DNA of 64,000 nt from Chloroflexi bacterium HGW-Chloroflexi-3 (GCA_002842045.1 PHBX01000009.1:1-64000); one strand, 5' to 3'; positions 10,081 to 20,605 are shown, counted from the stretch's first letter. The notes: generated by a model not told the origin, from the letters alone. Program-made: numbers and translations.

Positions 10081-10722
10081 ATGATTCGTGCTTTTATTTT
10101 CGATTTAGACGGTGTGATCACTGATACCGCCGAGTATCATTTCCGTGCTTGGAAGCGACTGGCAGAAGATGAAGATTTGATCTTTACTCGCCAGGATAAT
10201 GAAGCCCTCAGAGGAGTCTCACGTCGTGATTCATTGTTATTGCTTCTCAAAGGTAATATCTATCCAGAGGGTCAATTACAGGAAATGATGGAACGAAAGA
10301 ACAGCTATTACCTGGAGTTCATTCAAGATATCAACCCTAACGACATTTTACCCGGTGCTATTGAACTGTTGCAAGAATTGCGTTCTAATGGTTATCAGAT
10401 AGCCTTAGGTTCTGCTAGTAAGAATGCCCGAGATGTACTACAGCGTTTGGGTATAGAAGAATTTTTCGACCAAATATCTGATGGGTACAGTGTAGAATAT
10501 CAAAAACCCGCCCCGGATTTGTTTTTACACGCAGCCAGTCAACTTAAACTAAGCCCTAGAGTATGTGTAGTTGTAGAAGACGCCACCTCCGGGATTGAAG
10601 CTGCTGTCGCTGGAGGATTTCGCACGATTGGAATAGGTCCACTTGAACGTGTGGGAATAGCTGATTTTGTTCTTCCTGACCTATCAGGTGTCCGGCTGAA
10701 GGATATTCTCTCATCATTATAG
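10081..10722 (+). CDS. pgmB: Beta-phosphoglucomutase
   Basis: HAD motif FDLDGVITDTAEYHFRAWKRLA; follows GH65 phosphorylase. Confidence 0.92.
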   Translation: MIRAFIFDLDGVITDTAEYHFRAWKRLAEDEDLIFTRQDNEALRGVSRRDSLLLLLKGNIYPEGQLQEMMERKNSYYLEFIQDINPNDILPGAIELLQELRSNGYQIALGSASKNARDVLQRLGIEEFFDQISDGYSVEYQKPAPDLFLHAASQLKLSPRVCVVVEDATSGIEAAVAGGFRTIGIGPLERVGIADFVLPDLSGVRLKDILSSL

Positions 10723-10923
10723 ATTTACAGTAATACTTGATTTATTTTCAAAGGAGAGACCTTTTTTTTCGAGCAAGTATTGGACTTCCATACCTGGATC
10801 CTATCAAGATAAAATGGCAATGTAATGAATTTATATACTTTAAAGTATTAAGCTCTAATGTATTCCAATTTCTCTCGAATTTGTTTCCATCTTAATAATT
10901 CGTTCCAGTTTTATATTACAACC

Positions 10924-11916
10924 TCATAATAAACCTAATTGGGTTGGGGTTGCCTTTGGTTTTGAAGTCTGACTATTTTCTTTTAGCCAGGTCTCCAATT
11001 TTCTGTAATGTTCCGGGAATGGATGCGAAAAAGGAATACCACCTTTTTGAATGAGCAAACGATTACCTTCTGGCATATCTGCATGTTCCAAAATGAAAAC
11101 AGGCACCCAACCAGCCTTCAATGTTTCTGTTGCGCCAGCCCAGGTACCACCTTTCTCGGCATCACTGGCTACAACAATTGCATAATCTGCCAGACAATAG
11201 ATCAGACGGTTGCGCCCCATCGCTGTTCCAACCGAAAATCCCGCATCCGGGGTATAAGGAGTAACCAGACATAAATCTTTGCGCTCAATTGCCTTTTTTG
11301 TCAAATCATCCCTAATCGTCTGTTCAAGACTATGCGCCAACACGCTGACACCTGTTCCACGAGCTTCCAGAGCAGCCTGCGTGCTGATGCAGTCCACACC
11401 TTTAGCACCACCTGAGTACAGAACCAAACCGGATAAGCCGCAGGTATTTCCGACAAATTCCGCGCATGCCTGCCCGATGGGATCCAAATGGCGTGATCCG
11501 ACAACAGCGATGCCGGGTTGCCCCATTAATGCAGGCTCACCCGCGTAAAACAGCACCAGTGGAGCCGAATCTTTCAGACGTTCCCGATATCGTTGTGGAT
11601 ACATCTCCTCATTTCTGGTAACTACCTGTATGCCTTTATCAGCATAATAAGCTAGAGACAGTTCCATTAATTCAATTCTGTCCAACAATTTCGTAATTCG
11701 AACCGCTTCTTCCTCGCTGAAATCGAGATGTTGCTGAATGTCATTAACGCCCAATCCTAGTAGATCTTCAGGGGAATCCAATCCGGAAGCTGTTAATTTC
11801 TTTTCCAATATGTTCCATTCTCGCATTGTTAAAGGTGTTAAATCCGAATCTTTTCTAATCGTAAGTCTTGAACCGAGCAGCAGGGTTACTTTTGAATCGA
11901 GTGAAGGCATTATCAT
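10924..11916 (-). CDS. dprA: DprA/Smf-like SLOG-domain DNA-processing protein
   Basis: VVGSRHLDPIG, YSGGAKGVDCISTQAAL, GRNRLIYCLAD. Confidence 0.85.
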   Translation of the reverse strand: MIMPSLDSKVTLLLGSRLTIRKDSDLTPLTMREWNILEKKLTASGLDSPEDLLGLGVNDIQQHLDFSEEEAVRITKLLDRIELMELSLAYYADKGIQVVTRNEEMYPQRYRERLKDSAPLVLFYAGEPALMGQPGIAVVGSRHLDPIGQACAEFVGNTCGLSGLVLYSGGAKGVDCISTQAALEARGTGVSVLAHSLEQTIRDDLTKKAIERKDLCLVTPYTPDAGFSVGTAMGRNRLIYCLADYAIVVASDAEKGGTWAGATETLKAGWVPVFILEHADMPEGNRLLIQKGGIPFSHPFPEHYRKLETWLKENSQTSKPKATPTQLGLL

Positions 11917-11926
11917 CTACCTTTCT

Positions 11927-14701
11927 TTAATGTTCAGAATGGATTGTGCGGGTGATTGTGAGCACATTAACTGTATCAGCACCAGCCTGTTTAAGCAATT
12001 TCGTAATCTCCTCCAATGTTGCTCCAGAGTCAAAAAGATCATCCACAACCAGTAATCTTTTTCCTTTTATGGAAGTTTGTAATCGAAATGCGCCAGCAAC
12101 ATTAGCTTTTTTCTGCGCCAGGGTTTGAAATTGTTTTTGCTGATCCGTTTTTCGTGATTTTGCCAATACCGGCCAATAGTTGACCTTCAGTTGCCTGGCA
12201 AGTTCCTGGGTAAGCGCGCTCACCGGATCTTTTTCTCGCTGAACAGATGAGGGTACTGGAATGATAGCATCCACTTGAGCAATTTCCGGTTGGGTCTGAA
12301 CCAGCTCCTTCATTTTTTGAATTAATGCTTGGATCACCGAGAAATCTGCCTGGTATTTCAATTGAAATGCCATCTCGCCCACCGGGCTTCGTTTCCAAGC
12401 AGAGCCATGAAAACTGCTGTGAAATCCCAAAGCCCAACCGGCATCCCAGGGTCCTGATAGCTGTCTGGGATGATCTTTTGAAAGGAAAGCTACAATTTTA
12501 TTTTTTTCAGATTGTTCGCCAGAAATTTTATTTTCAACAGGAGATCTGTTTTCTTGATGCTCAATTTTCCAATCCTCAACTACACATCGAATGATGTTGT
12601 AATCGATATCATCTGGTAATCTCTCTTTTATTAAAGACAATTGATTTACGTGACCTGTTTCAGCTATCGCTTTTTTGACTAAAATAATCGTAGCTTCAGG
12701 AACAATCGATTCAACTTTGATTTTCCCTTTCTTAATCAAAATGGATAGATGAGTAAAGATCGTTCCGACAGCGAAACTTCTTTTTTCTGCAATCTGGTCA
12801 ATTGTTAATCCTGACATGATTAGTTGATAAGTTTGCTCAACCGTGTCACTTGATTTTTGTGTTGCAACCTTGGCGGTTGGTTTCATCTTTTTTGAAATTT
12901 GTGTTGATTTGAGATTTATTGGAGTTCTTTCATTCAAAGCCTTAACACCAGCGTGAGATAATCGCAAAACAGGATATTCTCCACCTGTAACTTTAATATA
13001 CTGTTCTTTAATCATTTGTTCTACCATTGTACGAATGGATCCAATGGTGATTCCCGATAACTTTCCATATTGCGGAAGTTTGTCTAAATTAGAATGGATG
13101 ATTTCTTTATTCTTCGATCCTTTTAAGATTTGAGCTATTTTTACAATTCCAACATCGTTTTTTATTTGATGGATGGTTTCCAGAATCATTAAAGAAGGAT
13201 CTATTAAGTCAGGGTCATAATCAACAACTGGACTGGATTTCTGAATCGCTTTACGTCCGATACAATTATCGCAACAAACATCCACAGCCACATACGATTT
13301 ATCACCAAAATAGCGCAGGATAATATTGCGCCGGCATTGATCACTTTCTGCATATTGGATCATACTTTGCAGCTGTTTTGCTTTGATGGTTTGTTGTTGG
13401 TTGAAGCGCAGTACTGCTTGATTAATCCGCTCTTCCTGCCATTTATTCTTCATCAAGATCATTTGCGAGCCATCATCACCCAGACGATCGACGATGCCAA
13501 TCTGTTCCAAAGTGGATAAGCCCACTCGAATTTTTATATCATTTAAACCAGTACGCAAACTGAGTGCTTCACCAGCAATCGCCACTTCTTGATGGTTGTT
13601 TGCATTCAGGGCATTATAGATCTTCAATAACTCATCTTTGCTGATCGTTGAGATCCGGATAAAGAATTCCTGCAGTGCCCGGTCATCACTGTTGTACAAT
13701 AGTAATGCTTTGGCTGGCATCCCATCCCTGCCTGCCCGGCCAGCTTCCTGGTAATAAGATTCCAGAGAGCCTGGCATCGAGAAATGAATCACCTGCCGGA
13801 CGTCGGAACGGTCAATACCCATCCCAAACGCATTGGTAGCGACAATCACAGAAAGTTTCTTGAAGATGAACGCATTTTGAATCTGAGTTCGCTTTTCATT
13901 ATCCAATCCAGCATGATAATAGCAGGCATTTAATCCCAACTCATTTTGCACAAATTCCGCAACATCTTCGGTGTCACGACGGGTACCGGTATATATGATC
14001 GTTGCGCCATCAGATTGGTTTAACAACGCTTCCCGTAGCACACTATACCTGTGTATTGGGTCGAGAACATGCCGAACTGTCAACACCAGATTGGGACGAT
14101 TGAACCCATTGACAATCAAGGTTGGCTTATCCAATTGTAACAATCTGGAAATATCCGTTTGAACCTGCGGGGTTGCTGTCGCTGTGAGTGCTACTGTAAT
14201 CGGAAACCCTATCACCTCACGAAATTTGGCGATATGCAAATAATCCGGTCTGAAGTCATGCCCCCACTCGGAGATACAATGAGCTTCATCGACCGCCAGA
14301 AGACTGACCTTAATTCTTCTTATTGATTCAAGAAATCTTACATTGCGCAGCCTTTCCGGGGCTAGATACACAATGCGATATTTTCCATCCGACATTCCCT
14401 TCAATCTTAGGCTTTGTTCTGAAATGCTGATAGAGCTGTTGATAAATGTTGCCGATATCCCGTGTTTCTCGAGGCTATCTACCTGATCTTTCATCAAAGC
14501 AATCAGTGGAGAAATTACCAGCGTGGTGCCCGGATGGTGCAAGGCTGCCAGCTGGAAAATGAGTGATTTCCCTGATCCGGTTGGCATCACAGCTACTGTG
14601 TGTTTGCCGCTCAATAACGATTGGATGGCTTCTTCCTGTCCTGGGCGGAAACTTGAAAAACCAAAATATGTATTTAATTTTTCAATTAAGTCAGATTTCA
14701 T
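11927..14701 (-). CDS. recQ: RecQ-family DNA helicase fused to C-terminal ComF-like phosphoribosyltransferase domain
   Basis: MPTGSGKSLIFQ, AVDEAHCISEWGHDFRPDY, QEAGRAGRDG, zinc motif CRRNIIL..CCDNC; C-terminal LLVVDDLFDSGATLEEITKLL PRPP-binding motif. Confidence 0.93.
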   Translation of the reverse strand: MKSDLIEKLNTYFGFSSFRPGQEEAIQSLLSGKHTVAVMPTGSGKSLIFQLAALHHPGTTLVISPLIALMKDQVDSLEKHGISATFINSSISISEQSLRLKGMSDGKYRIVYLAPERLRNVRFLESIRRIKVSLLAVDEAHCISEWGHDFRPDYLHIAKFREVIGFPITVALTATATPQVQTDISRLLQLDKPTLIVNGFNRPNLVLTVRHVLDPIHRYSVLREALLNQSDGATIIYTGTRRDTEDVAEFVQNELGLNACYYHAGLDNEKRTQIQNAFIFKKLSVIVATNAFGMGIDRSDVRQVIHFSMPGSLESYYQEAGRAGRDGMPAKALLLYNSDDRALQEFFIRISTISKDELLKIYNALNANNHQEVAIAGEALSLRTGLNDIKIRVGLSTLEQIGIVDRLGDDGSQMILMKNKWQEERINQAVLRFNQQQTIKAKQLQSMIQYAESDQCRRNIILRYFGDKSYVAVDVCCDNCIGRKAIQKSSPVVDYDPDLIDPSLMILETIHQIKNDVGIVKIAQILKGSKNKEIIHSNLDKLPQYGKLSGITIGSIRTMVEQMIKEQYIKVTGGEYPVLRLSHAGVKALNERTPINLKSTQISKKMKPTAKVATQKSSDTVEQTYQLIMSGLTIDQIAEKRSFAVGTIFTHLSILIKKGKIKVESIVPEATIILVKKAIAETGHVNQLSLIKERLPDDIDYNIIRCVVEDWKIEHQENRSPVENKISGEQSEKNKIVAFLSKDHPRQLSGPWDAGWALGFHSSFHGSAWKRSPVGEMAFQLKYQADFSVIQALIQKMKELVQTQPEIAQVDAIIPVPSSVQREKDPVSALTQELARQLKVNYWPVLAKSRKTDQQKQFQTLAQKKANVAGAFRLQTSIKGKRLLVVDDLFDSGATLEEITKLLKQAGADTVNVLTITRTIHSEH

Positions 14702-14865
14702 ATTACCTTCAATGCTAGCCGGAATGTGAAAACCAAAATTCTGGTCCTGAAAATATCAGATGATCTAAAGGTATAAAGAAGATAAATATATTATATAAGA
14801 TAATTTTTTCAGAAATCTACACTGGCAAATTATTATTAACCATCCCAAAGCCATTAATTTTTTCA

Positions 14866-16095
14866 TTACTCACATGACGCTAAAGTAATCTCAGTTTTTG
14901 ATTTTCGGAGTTTTATTGCCAGAATGTAAACTCCTAACAAACTCGCATACACGACGAACAATAAAAATGGAATGATTTCCAACGAGAACCAACGTGCCAG
15001 GACACCCATCAAACTTGAGATTATCGCTCCACCGAAACCTGTTGCTGCCATTTGCATACCGATCGTATTGGAAGCAAAATGATCACCTACTCGAGCTTTT
15101 GTGCCAGACATCATCGCTGGGAAAATCGGTGCAATGGAAAAACCGATGATCGCCACAGCCATCACGTTAGCCATTTCAGAAGGATTCCAGATCAGCAACC
15201 CGGTACCAAACATTGCCCCAATTACCCCACCAATCACAAGTTTATTATTCCCCGATTTCAATGTAATCAGTCCGGCAAGGATTCTTCCTATCGTAAAAGT
15301 AAACCAATAGCTGCCTGCAAAGAATCCGGCTAACAAAGTGTCTACACTGCGCGATTCGGTTAATAACGTATAAACCCAGGTTCCTAATCCTATTTCTCCT
15401 CCAACATAAAGAAAAAACAAGACCAGGCTTAGCCAGACTTGTGGTTGTTTCAGAGTCTCCCCGTAGGGTGTTTTGTAATCGGTCAGATATTTCTGCTCTC
15501 TAATGATGGATGATGAATTATTCCGATTCCAAATTGGTAAAGTTATCAAAAAAATAAACGCCAGGAAGATCTGAAAACCTCCGACAACCTGGTAGCCGAA
15601 ATGCCATGTTTTAAAGGAAGTTAACCCCACCGTCATGATCAATGGGCTTATCGTAATGCCAATCCCCCAACTGGCATGTAACCATTGCATCAATCTTTCA
15701 CCAAAATAGGCTGCCACATATGTATTAAGACCCGCGTCAATGGCACCTGCTCCTAACCCGGCAAATATTGCCAGAATCACCATCATCCACCAAGCTGGAA
15801 CCAGAGTATAGCCAATCAATGCCAACCCGGTAAGAAAACAACTGGCGGTAAGTATCTTGCCAACACCAAAATGAGAGAGTAAAAATCCACTAATAAAGCT
15901 GGAAAAAATATAACCACTCACAGAAGCGATCAAAAACAAACCAATTGCATCCAAAGGAATATCAAAACCGAAACGGATTGTTGGCCACCCAACCCCTAAC
16001 AAACTGTCAGGTAATCCAAGCGCAATAAAAGCTATGAATGCCAGAGTAATTACAGGTAGTTTTTTATTTTGTATTTTACGTGATAGAGTATTCAT
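14866..16095 (-). CDS. MFS transporter
   Basis: Hydrophobic multi-TM protein with MFS-like pattern; start placed at MNTLSRKIQNKK. Confidence 0.8.
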   Translation of the reverse strand: MNTLSRKIQNKKLPVITLAFIAFIALGLPDSLLGVGWPTIRFGFDIPLDAIGLFLIASVSGYIFSSFISGFLLSHFGVGKILTASCFLTGLALIGYTLVPAWWMMVILAIFAGLGAGAIDAGLNTYVAAYFGERLMQWLHASWGIGITISPLIMTVGLTSFKTWHFGYQVVGGFQIFLAFIFLITLPIWNRNNSSSIIREQKYLTDYKTPYGETLKQPQVWLSLVLFFLYVGGEIGLGTWVYTLLTESRSVDTLLAGFFAGSYWFTFTIGRILAGLITLKSGNNKLVIGGVIGAMFGTGLLIWNPSEMANVMAVAIIGFSIAPIFPAMMSGTKARVGDHFASNTIGMQMAATGFGGAIISSLMGVLARWFSLEIIPFLLFVVYASLLGVYILAIKLRKSKTEITLASCE

Positions 16096-16258
16096 GGAAA
16101 ATTTACCAGGTTTTCTAGAGAATGAAAAACGAAATAAATTGTACTTTATTTGGGATGTTTTCGGTGAGAGTTGATCAAATTCACCGTGCACCAGGCTATT
16201 GAAAGAATTTGATATTTTTTTCAAAGGCTTGCAAACTCGATTTTGAAATTCAACAGAT

Positions 16259-16290
16259 AAAAAAATACCGCCTTATCAGGCGGATTTTTT
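16259..16290 (-). terminator. Rho-independent terminator of tRNA-Glu
   Basis: Minus strand CCGCC-TGATAA-GGCGG-TATTTTTT. Confidence 0.8.
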
Positions 16291-16294
16291 GGTG

Positions 16295-16367
16295 TGCCCC
16301 CAAGGGGACTCGAACCCCTGTTTGAGCCTTGAGAGGGCTCCGTCCTGGGCCGCTAGACGATGGGGGC
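16295..16367 (-). tRNA. tRNA-Glu (anticodon CTC)
   Basis: Cloverleaf: acceptor GCCCCCA/TGGGGGC, anticodon arm GAGCC-CTCTCAA-GGCTC, T arm AGGGG-TTCGAGT-CCCCT. Confidence 0.95.
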
Positions 16368-16385
16368 CATCTCGATTGATAGCGC

Positions 16386-16414
16386 ATTTTAACATGTGGA
16401 TATACGCCTGTCAA
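16386..16414 (-). promoter_or_regulatory. tRNA-Glu promoter
   Basis: Minus strand TTGACA(16414-16409)-17-TAAAAT(16391-16386). Confidence 0.75.
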
Positions 16415-16602
16415 TATAATCGGTTTTGAAAGGGAAAAGGCGAAAGTCTAAAGGCTCAAACCGGTTCTATTCACCCAACCTTTTTAAATGGTTTGGCGTC
16501 CCGTATCCTATGAATTGATTCATAGGTATGTCATTCAACATTCTTCAATTCCAATCCCGATCCATTCCTAATGGTTGGACGTCGAAATGATTGTAAGATT
16601 TA

Positions 16603-16631
16603 TTGACTTGTTTTGTCTGACATGCTATTAT
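16603..16631 (+). promoter_or_regulatory. Promoter of PIN/TRAM gene
   Basis: TTGACT-17-TATTAT. Confidence 0.55.
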
Positions 16632-16700
16632 TTACAAGCAGCTATTATTCTTTCATATTATCCTGCACCTTAACAATCACATATCTCCAGGAGTTTTATT

Positions 16701-17807
16701 ATGAGCGTTGATTTTATCTCTCGCCTTATTGGCATGGTCGTTTTTTGTATTATTGGAGTTTTTATTGGCTCCGATTTAGGCACCGTTACAGAAGTAAACC
16801 AAAATCCGGCTATTCCACTCAATTTAGAACAATATACCTTCACTTTCGGCCTGGTAGGTGCCCTTGTAGGACTGATCTTAACACCTTATATAACCACCAA
16901 ACCCGTCAGAGCCCTGCGATCAAAACTTACCAGAATTTCTGCGCAATCATTATTTTCTTCATTTGTTGGTTTAATTGCTGGTTTACTTACAGCCGCATTA
17001 TTAGCTTTCCCCATATCTTTGTTACCCAAGCCTTTTGGAACAGTTCTTCCTTTTATTGGCGTGGTTGTATTCGGTTACCTGGGAATAACAGTCTTCTCCA
17101 TGCGGTCTAATGATCTTTTCAATGTCATTGGTGGCTTCTCTGACAGAGGTGCCAGCAACCTGCCTGGTACGCCGGTGGGGGATGTCAACGCAAACTGGGC
17201 TGAAAATCGTACCATTCTTTTGGATACCAGCGTCATTATTGATGGCCGCATTGCTGATATCGCCAGAACGGGATTTTTACCAGGATCGTTATTGATCCCC
17301 AGGTTTGTTTTGAATGAACTTCAATATATAGCTGATTCATCCGAGAGTTTACGCCGACAACGTGGCCGTCGCGGTATGGAAGTTCTGGCAAATCTACAAA
17401 AAGAGCCCTCTATTCCTGTGCGCATCAGCGATATCGATGTGGAAGGGGTACGAGAAGTGGATGATAAATTGGTCATCCTTGCCCGTCAGTTGCGTTGTCC
17501 GGTGCTTACCAATGATTACAATCTCAATCGGGTTGCTGAGTTACAGGGCGTCACCGTTTTAAATATCAATGAACTGGCTAACGCGGTTAAATCGGTGTTG
17601 TTGCCCGGCGAATTGATGAACGTACGCGTCATTCAGGATGGAAAAGAAGCCAATCAGGGTGTTGGTTATATGGATGACGGCACCATGGTAGTAGTAGAAA
17701 ATGGCCGTGATTATATGGACCGCCAGATTGTCGTGGTGGTCACAAAAGTGCTGCAAACTGCAGCCGGTCGCATGATTTTTGCCAGACCTGAAGATGGGGA
17801 CTTATAA
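16701..17807 (+). CDS. Membrane-anchored PIN/TRAM domain protein (YacL-like)
   Basis: N-terminal TMs, then ILLDTSVIIDGRIADIARTGFLPG...LTNDYNLNRVAELQGV. Confidence 0.92.
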   Translation: MSVDFISRLIGMVVFCIIGVFIGSDLGTVTEVNQNPAIPLNLEQYTFTFGLVGALVGLILTPYITTKPVRALRSKLTRISAQSLFSSFVGLIAGLLTAALLAFPISLLPKPFGTVLPFIGVVVFGYLGITVFSMRSNDLFNVIGGFSDRGASNLPGTPVGDVNANWAENRTILLDTSVIIDGRIADIARTGFLPGSLLIPRFVLNELQYIADSSESLRRQRGRRGMEVLANLQKEPSIPVRISDIDVEGVREVDDKLVILARQLRCPVLTNDYNLNRVAELQGVTVLNINELANAVKSVLLPGELMNVRVIQDGKEANQGVGYMDDGTMVVVENGRDYMDRQIVVVVTKVLQTAAGRMIFARPEDGDL

Positions 17808-17828
17808 TTCAGCCAGGAGAATGGATTT

Positions 17829-19229
17829 ATGACTTTAAAAATTTATAATACATTGACCCGTAAAAAAGAAGAATTAGAGACACTCGAACCTGGTATTGTC
17901 AAAATGTACGTCTGCGGACCCACTGTGTACTCCAAAGCCCATGTAGGACATGCCATGTCCGCGATGGTATTCGATATCATCCGACGTTACCTGGAATTTC
18001 GAGGGTATGAAATAAATTACTTGATGAATTTCACTGATGTCGATGATAAGATCATCGCGCGTGCGAATGAACAGGGCGCTGATCCTTTCCAACTGGCTGA
18101 AGGATATATCCGCGATTACGAACAGAATCTATCTGATCTGAATATAAAACCAGCCACCTTCAATCCAAGGGCTACTCAGGAAATTGACCAGATCATAGAA
18201 ATGATCGCAGGGTTGATTGAAAAGGGTTACGCTTATCCCGTGGATGGAGGTGTTTATTTCCGTGTCACCAAAGATGAAGACTATGGTCGCCTATCCGGAA
18301 GAAAAATCGAAGATATGCAGGCAGGTTCCAGGATAGGCATTGATGACCGCAAAGAACACCCAATGGACTTTGCTTTATGGAAAGCAGCCCGTCCGGGTGA
18401 GCCTGCCTGGGAAAGTCCCTGGGGAAAAGGAAGACCCGGCTGGCATATTGAATGTTCGGCCATGAACCTGCATCACCATGGGGAACAGATCGACATACAT
18501 GGTGGCGGAAATGATCTGGTTTTCCCCCATCATGAAAATGAAATCGCTCAAACTGAAAGTCTCACCGGAAAACCTTTTGCCCGCTATTGGGTACACAACG
18601 GCATGCTGCAATTAGGTGGCGAAAAAATGTCCAAATCCACCGGCAATCTGGTGTCAATCGAAGAATTCCTCAGTAAATACAACGCTGATACCTTGCGATT
18701 CACAGTTTTAAATGCCAATTACCGTGGACCATTGACTTTTAACGATGATGTCCTGACACAATCCGAAAATGCGTTGAACCGGTTGACATCCGGTTTCCGC
18801 CCAGCTTTACCAGGGGCCAAAGGGGCAACAGCGGATATTCTCGTATCCTTAGCAAAACAGGTGGGAGAAACACAAACCAGCTTCATCACCAATATGGATG
18901 ATGATTTCAACAGCGCTGGTGCTTTGGGATCGTTGTTCGATCTGGTGCGTGTGATCAATCAGGCACGCACTTCAGGGGCGACCGACCAGGAACTACGGCC
19001 CGCCCAGGAAAAAGTACGCAATTTAACTTCAGTTTTCGGATTGGTGCTGGCAGAAACGAAAGGTTCTGAATCACAGGCAGATGCATTTATTGAATTGCTA
19101 TTGGAACTACGTGCTTCATTGAGAAATGATAAACTCTGGGCATATTCTGATTTAATTCGCGACCGATTAAAAGAACTCGGTGTGACACTCGAAGATAGTA
19201 AAGATGGGACAACATGGCGATGGGATTAA
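17829..19229 (+). CDS. cysS: Cysteinyl-tRNA synthetase
   Basis: MYVCGPTVYSKAHVGHAMS, GWHIECSAM, GEKMSKSTGN (KMSKS). Confidence 0.97.
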   Translation: MTLKIYNTLTRKKEELETLEPGIVKMYVCGPTVYSKAHVGHAMSAMVFDIIRRYLEFRGYEINYLMNFTDVDDKIIARANEQGADPFQLAEGYIRDYEQNLSDLNIKPATFNPRATQEIDQIIEMIAGLIEKGYAYPVDGGVYFRVTKDEDYGRLSGRKIEDMQAGSRIGIDDRKEHPMDFALWKAARPGEPAWESPWGKGRPGWHIECSAMNLHHHGEQIDIHGGGNDLVFPHHENEIAQTESLTGKPFARYWVHNGMLQLGGEKMSKSTGNLVSIEEFLSKYNADTLRFTVLNANYRGPLTFNDDVLTQSENALNRLTSGFRPALPGAKGATADILVSLAKQVGETQTSFITNMDDDFNSAGALGSLFDLVRVINQARTSGATDQELRPAQEKVRNLTSVFGLVLAETKGSESQADAFIELLLELRASLRNDKLWAYSDLIRDRLKELGVTLEDSKDGTTWRWD

Positions 19230-19236
19230 TAAACCA

Positions 19237-19974
19237 ATGAAAGAGTGGATATCAGGACGCAATCCGGTTTTTGAAGTGCTGCGAGCCAAACGGAGGCATG
19301 TCTTTCGACTCTTGTTGGCGAAAGGTATGGATCGCGGTGGGCATGTCCATGAAATCATCAAACTTGCACAGGCAAGGAAACTGCTAATAGAGGAGGTGCC
19401 CCGTAACCAGATCGATAGTATGGGTGTGAATCATCAGGGTATCGCCCTGCAAGCCAGTGCTTATCCCATGGCAGCCATGGATGAGATCATTCTGGAAGCA
19501 GGCAAACGTGGTGAGCCATTATTTGTGCTGGTATTGGATGAAGTTCAGGATCCACAAAATCTGGGCACCTTATTACGCAGTGCTGAAGCCGTCGGTATTC
19601 ATGGCGTCGTGCTGCCTTTTCGACGTACCGCTTCTGTTACCCCGGCCGTTGTCAGTGCCTCATCCGGAGCTGTAGAACACCTTTTAATTACTCAAGTGAA
19701 TCTGGCTCAGGCGATTGAAGAATTAAAAGCCAAAGGTGCCTGGGTCATCGGTCTGGAAGGAGGTCCTGGGTCAAAACCCATTGACCAAGTCGATCTATCC
19801 GGTAATCTGGTGATTGTGGTTGGCAGCGAAGGCAGTGGTATGCGTCCCCTTACCCGCAGGCTTTGTGATCACCTTGTGCGGTTGCCCATGCACGGTCAGG
19901 TTGATTCTCTCAATGCTGCTGTTGCCGGTTCAGTCGCTCTATACCACGCATTACAGGCAAGACAGATCAGATAA
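19237..19974 (+). CDS. rlmB: 23S rRNA 2'-O-ribose methyltransferase (SpoU/TrmH family, RlmB-like)
   Basis: SGRNPVFEVLRAKR, LDEVQDPQNLGTLLRSAEAVG, SLNAAVAGSVALY; start at ATG 19237 after cysS. Confidence 0.92.
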   Translation: MKEWISGRNPVFEVLRAKRRHVFRLLLAKGMDRGGHVHEIIKLAQARKLLIEEVPRNQIDSMGVNHQGIALQASAYPMAAMDEIILEAGKRGEPLFVLVLDEVQDPQNLGTLLRSAEAVGIHGVVLPFRRTASVTPAVVSASSGAVEHLLITQVNLAQAIEELKAKGAWVIGLEGGPGSKPIDQVDLSGNLVIVVGSEGSGMRPLTRRLCDHLVRLPMHGQVDSLNAAVAGSVALYHALQARQIR

Positions 19975-20100
19975 ACAAACGACCCTGTACAATCATCTTA
20001 CAAAATGAGGTGAGCCTACTATAATTTATTCAGACTTTTTACTCTGAAATATGAGTTTTAAATCACCTGGTAACAGGAAAAATTAGATAGGAGATGAATT

Positions 20101-20586
20101 ATGATGATAAAACCTGAACTTGCAAAGAAATTGATCGAACAAGTACGTAATGAATTTGCCGCATCCTTACAATATCTGGCGATTGCCATTTATTTTGAAC
20201 AGCAAGCTATGAATAATACAGCTGCTTTCTTTTATGCACAAGCTGAAGAAGAAAATGAACACGGCATGAAGTTGTTGCGTTATGTCGTGGAAACCGGTGG
20301 CACTGCCGAATTATTAGCCATTCCTGCGCCTGTTGCAAAAATCAAATCAGCCGAAGATGCTTTCCAGACTTCTTTAAATTGGGAATTGGAAGTGACCGGT
20401 CAGATTAATGCCCTGATGGCGATGGCAAAGCAACAAAACGATTATCTCGCAGAAAATTTCCTGCAATGGTTTGTCAACGAACAACTCGAAGAAGTAACCA
20501 CCATAGAAAAATTCCTCAATCTTGTCCGCAAGATGGGAGATAAGAATATATACATGCTGGAACAATTAATCAAACGCGCTGATTAA
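20101..20586 (+). CDS. ftn: Ferritin
   Basis: Ferritin-like helices with EFAASLQYLAIAIYFE, AEEENEHGMKLLRYV, WFVNEQLEEV. Confidence 0.92.
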   Translation: MMIKPELAKKLIEQVRNEFAASLQYLAIAIYFEQQAMNNTAAFFYAQAEEENEHGMKLLRYVVETGGTAELLAIPAPVAKIKSAEDAFQTSLNWELEVTGQINALMAMAKQQNDYLAENFLQWFVNEQLEEVTTIEKFLNLVRKMGDKNIYMLEQLIKRAD

Positions 20587-20605
20587 TTTCAGTTTTTTTG
20601 CAGAT

